From contig LRSR01008429.1 of NCBI GenBank assembly GCA_001579985.1, positions 1-29,786 on the forward strand: 29,786 bases of DNA. The letters run 5' to 3'. Below the pieces are notes generated by a model that was given only the letters and a program-made list of their open reading frames with translations, was not told where the DNA came from and did no database searches. Of this stretch, positions 22,652 through 29,786 are shown piece after piece. Positions within the stretch are counted from its first letter, which is position 1; every line of letters begins with the position of its first letter. This DNA comes from Hypsibius dujardini. Its lineage: Eukaryota > Tardigrada > Eutardigrada > Parachela > Hypsibiidae. The position numbers and the translations under genes are program-made.

Positions 22652-23928
22652 GGAAACTGCTGTAATTTCACTTGGCTGCGTTTCTTTTGCTTGTACTAGT
22701 CTTAGCGATTCTCTGAGATACGTTGTTATTTTATGCACGTGATTTGCATTACTTGTGCATAAGTTGACTGGCCGTTTAAATCCACTAATGAGATTGTTCA
22801 CTCGGAGCAGTAAGTGATATTTTTAAAAATTAATTACAGTACCGCGGATTTATTTTAATTTGTTCATTTCATTCCGGTTCAACCTCTTTTAGACTCATGA
22901 TCATTGGCCTCTAATAAAAATGGAAAGTGATGTTGTCCACAGTTTTTTTCCATAGCAATTCAACAAAGTGAATTGTGAAGACATGTGTCTTTATTAATTA
23001 CTTTGAACCAATTTGTCATGCCTGTGTTTATCAGTGATATATGTTAGAAAGGACCATTGCATAGACGGACGGCTTAGTTCTTACCGTAAAACATCGAAAA
23101 CCTGAATTTTCACTCGCTATTCTTCTAGTACTCAAGTGGTTAAATGGTTTAATGGTATTCTCGAGCAGACAACCTCTAAGGACTTAAACGTCTTGTCGGC
23201 CCATAACACAATTACTGTGCCCAGGGGTGCCTCTCTCTGGGCAAATTACATGCCATCATAAAGAGGGAACGAGATGAAAAACCGCATGCTGAAGTAGCAG
23301 GAAGCGAGAGGGGATTTTAACAGCTATACAGAAGACTCAACAAGAAACTCATCAATCAAGCAACGACAGACACAGTGGCTTCTCCTCTCAGTGTTGGACG
23401 AAAAGACCACTTGCGAACGGACATGTTCCTCGGCATGGTAATCCAGAATAAGTCGGATTTCCCCCTGGAATTGGTATTTCGTACCATGCCCCATAGTGGT
23501 ACCATTCCGAAAATGTGAATTTCTGGGATAGCAAGAGGCAGAGGGTAAAGGTCATGGCTAAACCATCCGTTCGTTGGCGGATCATTTCTAAGCTGTCATT
23601 CCTTCTCTTTTCGGGCCACCGTGAAACCACGGAGTACATTGGCTTCGGATCTCTCCTGTGCGCCCTAGTTTCTGGGTCTTGTCGAAGCTAACGTCCCGTT
23701 TCAGTCGTAAGAGAGCAGGTCGCCTAGTTTTACTTCACGTTTGCCGGCTGACCTTCAGGTTCTGTATCACTCAAAGGTCACAAAGTTGGAGTACTCTAAA
23801 ATCGGCCCGTCGAATGACTAATTTATCTTTGTTTCATACATATATTTCGGATGTCAATCACATCGGAACGTAAGGATTTTGGCACTTTGTTTTACAGCTT
23901 AAAATAACAGAGAACATGGAAAGGCGTT
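22652..23928. other. Intergenic region between convergent genes, 1.3 kb
   Basis: It lies between the 3' ends of the Ig gene (+) and the FN3 gene (-). No supported exon. AATAAA at 22913-22918 may serve the Ig gene. Confidence 0.5.
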
Positions 23929-26609
23929 TTATTCGGCAGTTGTTACTGATACTTGTGCCGAAGGACCAGCGAAGCTTTGCTGAAGTAGCGATTGGCCTGG
24001 CTCCTCTACCCGGACGTTTGCTGTGCTTGGCCTGATTGCAAGAGTGTATTGAGTAAGCGGCGTCAAGCCTCGAAATTCATGTCGGCGAGCGTTTTCGTTG
24101 AGCACCTGTAACACAAAATTCGAAGCCTGATGAAGAAAAAACACAGTACTGAAATGGATGCTAAACTGAAGCAGCTCTTTAAGCTGTACCGCAATATTTT
24201 GTTCTCCCGTCTTCAAGTTCGTAATTGTCAGCACGTAGAAGGCGACGGCTTTGGATGTTGGAGTGCGTGCGGGAGGCAACCACTGAAGCTGAATACTATC
24301 ACGCCCGATCGCGTTGCACTTGATCGTTTGCACAGGATATTTAGCGTTCTCACCGTCTAAGGGGACTGTAGGACAATGTGTGCGATTTCATTGTTAAGAT
24401 CGAGAGATATGACATTTTAAAAGCGAAAGCAACGGATAACTTACTGGAATCTGGTTCGAGAGTAATAGGGGCAGATCCCCGTCCCATAAATTTGTGGTCC
24501 CTTGAAGGGACTACCACCAGACGAAACTAAATAAACAATTGGAAAGGTGGTGCGAAGCACCTGTGCGAGATGGTTTCAACTGATTCAGCTGAACGAAACA
24601 GAGATTTTTTGTTGTCTGCCAGCTTTATTAATGTTTTTAGCGTGCGTAATTGATTAAAGAAATATTTGTCCAGTTATTTTTCAAGTTTTTCCTTTACATT
24701 TTTCCTGAAACCAGTTTGGCATTTCTTATAAGAACAATCCGGTGCATATGGGCCTTGCTGTACCTGGTAGGGAATGTAGGGAGTGATTCCTTCCGTAAGC
24801 ACAACCCGTGAAGAATCAACCCGGACGTTTGGCCTAAAGTAGGTCCACCTGAACGTATCCCTGTGTTTATGGTTGTCCGTGCCGCTTGAATTATTAACCT
24901 TGAACTGCAGGTACGCTTTCATCCCTGATGGGTGAGTAGGAGTGTCAAGAGCCAGCCCAAACTCCGTCGGGAAATCCGTTACGTGGAGAGGCGGAGGTAA
25001 AGAGTTAATGCTCTCTGTGACCATTCCAAACAATCAGTTAACATCGCATCATGATCTGTACGACTGAGAGCAGTAACGGCGAATTGACGGTTGGGTCGAT
25101 TGAGCCTTCATCTCTCCGCCAGCGCCAAGAATTTCTCATTAGCTCCCTATGGGGGGCCCTATTGGGGGGGGGCAAAGCTTTTCGCAGCATAAAGACCTCT
25201 CCCCCCGGTCTAAGAATCTCTTAGCCCCTACTGGGGCAGTGGGGCAAAGCTTTTCATAGCATAACAGTTCTCCCTAAAAATCTTTTACCCGCTGGGGGGG
25301 GGGGGCATAAGGACTGCCCCCTTGACCCTCGACGTTTGGTCAAGATAGTTTAGCCCCCTTCGAGCCAACCTTTCAGTGCCACGTGAGTGACGTATACCTT
25401 GGAGTACCACGTAAAAATTGTTGGAAGCATATGAGCAGCCGTCCACGCATTGTCTGACCTGAGAATGAACATAAACCGCAACAAAAAAACTCGTCTGCTT
25501 TCAGCTACAAGTTTCTAAAGTCAACAAAATAGCATACCTTGAAAACATCCATTGTGAAGTTATCGCCCTTAAAGAATTGGAGGTTGTCCTGTGTACACGT
25601 CAAAACATGGTTGGATTAAGGGAAGACGGGACAAGATTTTTGCCTCAACTTCAAACAACCTCGATATCACAGTCGTGCAACTGACTGACCCCAGAGAGGA
25701 TTCAGGCACATGGAGGGCAGACAGGCCAGGCCCATTGTCTCATGTGATCATTGAGCGTGCGCAATTAGCGGCCCGGTCATCAACGGGCTTGTAAGATTTT
25801 GCCGTGATCGGCAAAATCTTAGTGATGCATTTAAGACTTTGAATTATTTTAACTTCAAACGGTATGTCATGAGATATACCGAAATGGGGCTATTGAAGTT
25901 TAAAAATTGAGCATCAAGAACCCAAAAAATAAGCAGCCAAAAAAATTACAGCAAGTTACTTTGAGTACCGTTTCAATTCAGAAAATCATCAATGGCCCCG
26001 TTTTGGTCGACCCTAGGACACGCCGGTTGTAGTTTAAATAGGTCAAAAATCTTAAATAAATCACTAAGATTTTGGCGATCGCGGCAAGATTTTACGGCCT
26101 CGTTTATGATCGGGTCGATAATTGTGCGCGCTCGATGACCACATGTAACCATAGGCCTGTCCGCCATCTGTGTGCCTGAATCATCTCTGGTCAGTCAGTT
26201 GAGCGATTATGATATCGAGGTTAATGAAGTTGTGGTAAAAATGTTGTCCCATTTCGCCTTAAGGGCGATAAGAATTGCGAAAAAGACAAAAATGCAAAAA
26301 CTTCACTGACGGTCTGGTGAACTTACGCAAAAGGTGTCGCATGATTTTTCAATATGGTACAGCACGGGCCAAAGCTCGCAAGCTTGTGTGCACTAGATGG
26401 AGATGTGAAAGAATTGCAATCAACAGATTTGTTCGTCCACCAGAAAAGTTGTACTGTACTGCGGCTTACTGTACCATGGGGTTGGAGTTGCAGTGATCTG
26501 TGCATTGCGTAGTGGTAAGTAGGAACCCAGATGAGACTTGCAGTGCTATGAAAAATATTAGTGCAGCCAATGCGAGAGACGCCAAAATCTTCCTTTGACA
26601 GACCAACAT
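23929..26609 (-). CDS. Secreted Cys-box/FN3 protein, anosmin (KAL-1)-like without WAP
   Basis: Eight minus-strand exons: 26475-26609, 26327-26392, 25538-25588, 25398-25458, 24764-25014, 24445-24526, 24190-24365, 23929-24105. All phases agree and total 332 residues. Exon 1 gives a signal peptide (ILASLALAALIFFIALQ). The first four exons supply four C-x3-C pairs (CTDHC, CTQAC, CDTFC, CVDGC), as in the N-terminal Cys box of anosmin-1. Two FN3 domains follow: one ends YIPYQFRLVVVPSRD and MGRGSAPI, the next has SIQLQWLPP, LTPLTQYTLAI and GPSAQVSVTTAE. The WAP domain that normally sits between the Cys box and FN3 repeats is absent. Anosmins bind heparan sulfate and guide neurons. The stop codon lies inside AATAAA. 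An upstream in-frame ATG (26703-26705) exists, but 26609 begins the signal peptide. Other FN3 secreted proteins remain possible. Confidence 0.7.
25127..25310. repeat. G/C-rich tandem repeat in an intron of the FN3 gene
   Basis: Units of roughly 75-80 bases repeat about two and a half times. The block GGGGCAAAGCTTTTC, then CAGCATAA or TAGCATAA, occurs twice, and each unit carries runs of seven to twelve G. It lies within the intron 25015-25397. Confidence 0.6.
25560..26271. repeat. Large imperfect inverted repeat (hairpin), arms about 300-360 bases
   Basis: Sequence from about 25560 to 25920 matches the reverse complement of about 25965 to 26271 at roughly three-quarters identity by eye, with a loop of only some 40 bases. 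Landmarks are TTATCGCCCTTAA at 25560-25572 against 26259-26271, CCTCGATATCA at 25659 against 26222, and CAAAATCTTAGTGAT near 25822 against 26068. The right arm lacks about 50 bases near its outer end. Most of it lies in the FN3 gene's second intron (25589-26326), but the outer left end reaches into exon 3. Confidence 0.75.
25591..25797 (+). pseudogene. Antisense Ig V-set-like fragment within the inverted repeat
   Basis: On the plus strand the left arm reads RRDKIFASTSNN, then LDITVVQLTDPREDSGTWRA, matching the D-E-F strands of a V-type Ig domain. The Cys expected after the F-strand aromatic is absent (GTWRA). The frame stops at TAA 25792-25794. The mirror copy in the right arm has an in-frame stop. 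It is probably a decayed exon captured in the duplication. Confidence 0.4.
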
Positions 26610-28508
26610 TTTGGCAGCGGCGGTTAGAACATGTAAAACGTTTTCTGCGACAGAAGACCTCAACACTCGTTTACTGTACAGGTTGGGAGGCATGTCGAGT
26701 TCCACCTCGGCCTAGTTTTACAGCTGCTGAAACAAAGGCTACACACCTACCAAATTACAAATACTGTAATCTCTCCGGTCGACGGGTGTCTGCTGTCGTC
26801 ACACACCAAAGCTGCGCAAAGTATGATACATCTGATGCAGAGATGCGTATTGGTAAACCAGGCAGAGCATAGTACCGCCTGTCTACTTCATTTTGGCACT
26901 AAATTTAGATCCTCTCTCATCGCTGTCATCATTGCAAAACGGTAACTGAAAACGCTAAAAGGTACAGAATTTAATCCTCTACTCAAACGTAATTAATGTT
27001 TTTTTCCATGGTGATTGCCATTCGGGTCCCTTCGCGCATAATTAAATGCACCCAAAAACCAGTGGTTTCCCAATACTCGTTCCTGCTCAATTGGACCGCA
27101 TTCTTTCTGCATTCTTTCTGCAATATCGCCTTTAATTTGTTTTTGCTATTGTTTAAATCATTTTTAAAAAGCTTTGCCTTCCTCAGGACATAAGTTTCTA
27201 GTACTGGGAAGGGAAATTCAGTGAATTTTGAATCTTCGGGGCGTGCCGAAAAGTGGAGAAGTTTCCTCCCTGGACAGTGGACTCTTTGGTCGCAACGTCA
27301 CTGCCGCCTGAGTTTTAATCGACGATTGTCGCAAATAAATCTAACACTTAGGAAACAATTTTCCAATTGCGATGAAAATGTTTTGGCTATTGGAAATGTT
27401 CTTATGAAAAAATTCGGATTTGATTGCGCCGGATAGTCATATATCAAAGAAGAGAAAAGTTGCAATTTTATTTAAAATGTGTCCGTAGAACTTCTTTCCC
27501 TTACGTCTGCGATTGTAAAAATTGCCAAAATATTGATTTATCTAAATATTTTAAGTAATTTGGTTGCTTGGAGCAACTCTCCAGAACGAACGCAAGCTTT
27601 GTTATTCGCCATTTCCGTTTTGGGTATGAAATTCAAGGGACAAAATGGCCGCTCGGTGTTCCGTAATTAGTGAGTCCGGAAAACGTAAACAAACGCCATT
27701 TCTCAGAATTCTGCTCATGGCAATCGAAAAAGAACTAATTGCTCTATCCACTGATTAGTAACCTACTTTCCCCCGTGCACAGGCAGATGCGCTACACCTG
27801 TTCAAAGTTAGTGCCAAAATGAAGTGGACACGCGGTATGCTGTATTTACAGTTAGGTATAGTTAGTCATTATCTAATGATAAATGCAAGCGTGAAGAAGA
27901 AATGAATTTGATCCGATGATCATGGCTAAGCGGAAAAGAGAAGACTACGCTGCGCCCGTAGACGATTGCGCCGCATATCGTGACGCCCAGTTTGGTAAAT
28001 TGTCACCATATTTGTTAATGAATTTGTCTGATCTTTTGCTTGGAGCCTTAGGGGCCTTCCCCCAGGGATCAGTAAGATTTCCAAAATTTCCCATCCCCGT
28101 TTGCTTACGTAACACTTGAATTATATGTACACTTGTAGCTAAAAAATAGTGAAAATACATTGAGTGCAGTGCTAACAACAATTTTGTTTTCCATTTCTTC
28201 CACAATACAATCGAAATCGAAACAGGAAAGCTGAAAATGACTCATCCTGCCACCTGTGTTTACTGTATGTTTACAATAAAGAGTAGTGCGCAATTTGGTT
28301 GAGGAGTGGTTATAAGGAGTGGATGCGCAGCATAATAGCGGATCGACTAATTGCTGCTGAACAATTCATGTTCCAACGACCTAAAAAGATTATGAAAGTC
28401 GAATCAGTCCGGGCGTGTTCCAGCAGGCAACACAACAGTCTCTCCCACCGTGACTCACCCGACCGCCTGACAATACACCGTAGGGTACCGTGATCGCTGG
28501 AGGTTTAC
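26610..28508. other. Gene-poor region, 1.9 kb
   Basis: AT-rich; no model I can support. A possible first exon at 27922-27994 (+) reads MAKRKREDYAAP and ends at a good GTAAAT donor, but no partner exon was found. The promoter of the FN3 gene should be at the left end. A CATTCTTTCTG unit is duplicated near 27100-27121. Confidence 0.4.
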
Positions 28509-28707
28509 AAAAAGCGGATGCCCTGGGTGGCTTTCCATTTCATTGCCAAAAAATAATGCGCCCCTAGCTTCATTTATTCCATCGTAGTTAATCGTAGCCC
28601 GAACCCAGCAGTGATCATCAACATTCACTAATCCTTCGACCAGTGGGGCGGCAGAAGTATATAGACATCTTATGGATATTCCACAAGTGACATCTTTTCT
28701 GGGATTA
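28509..28707 (-). CDS. Candidate exon, unknown protein
   Basis: A minus-strand frame bounded by an acceptor (ACGAATAG) and a GTAAAC donor encodes 66 residues, including DVTCGISIRCLY, DDHCWVRATINYDG and GHPLF. The three cysteines and aromatic residues look like an extracellular domain. I recognise no family and found no adjoining exons, so the frame may be chance. Confidence 0.25.
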
Positions 28708-28839
28708 CTATTCGTAATAGTAGTGGAATGCAGCGAGCCTTCCCTCATAGACGGAAGGCTTAATCCACGGTTAGTTCAAACCAACCTCACGTTAGTAGGT
28801 ACAGTACTTAAGTCTTAAACAACCCGAATGACCTTGCAG

Positions 28840-29612
28840 TACTGAAACTTTCCCGGGAAAGAGCCCCCTTCCAACAGCACAGGAAAGCACAACAGTGCCG
28901 GACTCGGTCCATAAATATGAAATGCCCACACACAATAAACTTGCCAAGGAGATGGCCATGTTCCTAGCGGGCAACAATCCCCTTCCAACAGCACACGAAA
29001 GCACAACAGTGCCGGACTCAGTCCATAAATATGAAATGCCCACATACAATAAAATTGCCAAAGAGATGGCCATGTTCCTAGCGGGCAACATTCCGGTGGT
29101 GGGGAGCTTCATTAGCACGCTGTTCTCAATTTTGTGGCCTGATTCGGCGGAGGATTTGTGGGAACAGTCAGAACGACGTATCCACGCTCTCGTCGAGGAA
29201 AAGATTTTGCGTCAGGTGAAAGACCAACGTCAGGCTGCCATCAAATCTATCAAGAGGAGTATTGAGGAATACCGCGAACCCGGTCTCGCCGAAAAGAAAA
29301 CGGTGGCACTGAATAACATCATTCATGATGGAGGCAGCATGTTTGATGTAATCGCTCAGGACGAGCAGCATCGGCGACACTTACTGCCGCATATGGTTAT
29401 TGCGAGTAGGGCCGTGGTTTACGCTTTGATGGAGCAGATCATCCATGGTCACACTATGTTGTATAAAAACACATCGGTCCAAGATCTGAAAATCCATGCG
29501 GACAGCTGGTCGGACGATCTGTTTCGGTGGATGGTTCGGTTCCACACTTTGAAAACGACAACCTTTGAAGAATGGAAAGTATGGCGCTGTGAGACTTGCA
29601 CTGTCGTTGAAG
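28840..29612 (+). CDS. Delta-endotoxin N-terminal-domain-like protein, internal exon, partial
   Basis: One exon of 257 codons opens after an acceptor CCTTGCAG and closes at a perfect donor AAG/GTAAGA, so the gene has introns and continues to the right; upstream exons were not found. After a duplicated N-terminal segment the protein reads IPVVGSFISTLFSILWP, then a chain of amphipathic helices including LWEQSERRIHALVEEKI and LLPHMVIASRAVVYAL. This order resembles the helical N-terminal (pore-forming) domain of three-domain crystal delta-endotoxins: a hydrophobic helix ending in a W-P, a helix with E-x-x-I, and a later central helix after LLP. Domains II and III are not in the window. Gene transfer from bacteria into an animal is plausible but unproven. 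Function here is unknown; another helical family is possible. Confidence 0.5.
28865..29092 (+). repeat. In-frame tandem duplication, 2 x 114 bases
   Basis: Units 28865-28978 and 28979-29092 are near identical and each encodes 38 residues (PLPTA...MAMFLAGN). Only four residues differ between the two. The duplication lies at the N-terminal side of the endotoxin-like domain and keeps the frame open. Confidence 0.95.
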
Positions 29613-29786
29613 GTAAGAAGGCTGTCGCAGCAGCGGCTGATATCCGTGCATAGAAATATCAAACCAAAAACTAATAGAACTGGTAGAACTAATCAGGCCC
29701 AAAAAATTATTGAACCGAATCTAAGGCTACTAATTGGTATCCTCGGGGGGGGGAGGCATTGACAAAGTTACTATTCAGCCGAGCTC
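29613..29786 (+). other. Start of intron after the endotoxin-like exon; window edge
   Basis: Sequence after the GTAAGA donor is AT-rich with a G run near 29746-29755. No acceptor-plus-exon is visible before the window ends. Confidence 0.5.

Noticed and set aside
1-29786. CRISPR arrays, bacterial operons, ribosome binding sites, replication origins
   Set aside because: None seen; intron-exon structure throughout shows a eukaryotic nuclear locus.

Overview
The window is nuclear DNA of a small-genome invertebrate animal. Genes are split into many short exons by GT-AG introns, often only 75-100 bases long. The proteins are metazoan extracellular or membrane types: ZP domain, LDLa plus trypsin-like protease, gustatory-type receptor, tetraspanin, Ig, FN3. 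Chemoreceptor fragments, a cuticlin-like ZP protein and compact introns fit an ecdysozoan, perhaps a tardigrade; the sequence alone does not prove that. Long open frames without introns are mostly shadows. The gene models here were built by hand by matching splice sites, intron phase and protein families.

Layout. 2-2021 (+): 3' part of a ZP-domain gene. 3904-9139 (+): twelve visible exons of an LDLa/serine protease with a probable GPI tail. A terminal-inverted-repeat (TIR) element sits between its first two visible exons, and a second transposon lies in a later intron. 10205-13351: a chemoreceptor cluster, with one truncated copy (-), one short relic (+), a protease-exon relic and one complete three-exon receptor (+) whose second intron carries the same transposon family. 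14396-15405 (+): a phase-consistent three-exon candidate gene of unknown family. 16778-16960 (-): a Tc1-like transposase relic. 17224-18998 (-): a complete three-exon tetraspanin. 20161-20586 (+): a decayed PP2C-like fragment. 21203-22651 (+): a complete three-exon Ig protein, probably GPI-anchored. 23929-26609 (-): a complete eight-exon secreted protein with four CxxxC motifs and two FN3 domains, resembling anosmin/KAL-1 without its WAP domain. A large imperfect hairpin carrying an antisense Ig-like fragment lies mainly in its second intron. 28840-29612 (+): an exon resembling the N-terminal helical domain of bacterial crystal delta-endotoxins, starting with an exact-length in-frame duplication and running off the right side.

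Most products are cell-surface or secreted proteins, but nothing shows that they form one pathway. Strands alternate and each gene appears to be its own transcription unit. The most unusual points are the TIR element whose edges coincide with an in-phase intron, the hairpin in the anosmin-like gene, the endotoxin-like exon in an intron-bearing gene, and a transposon family found in introns of two different genes.
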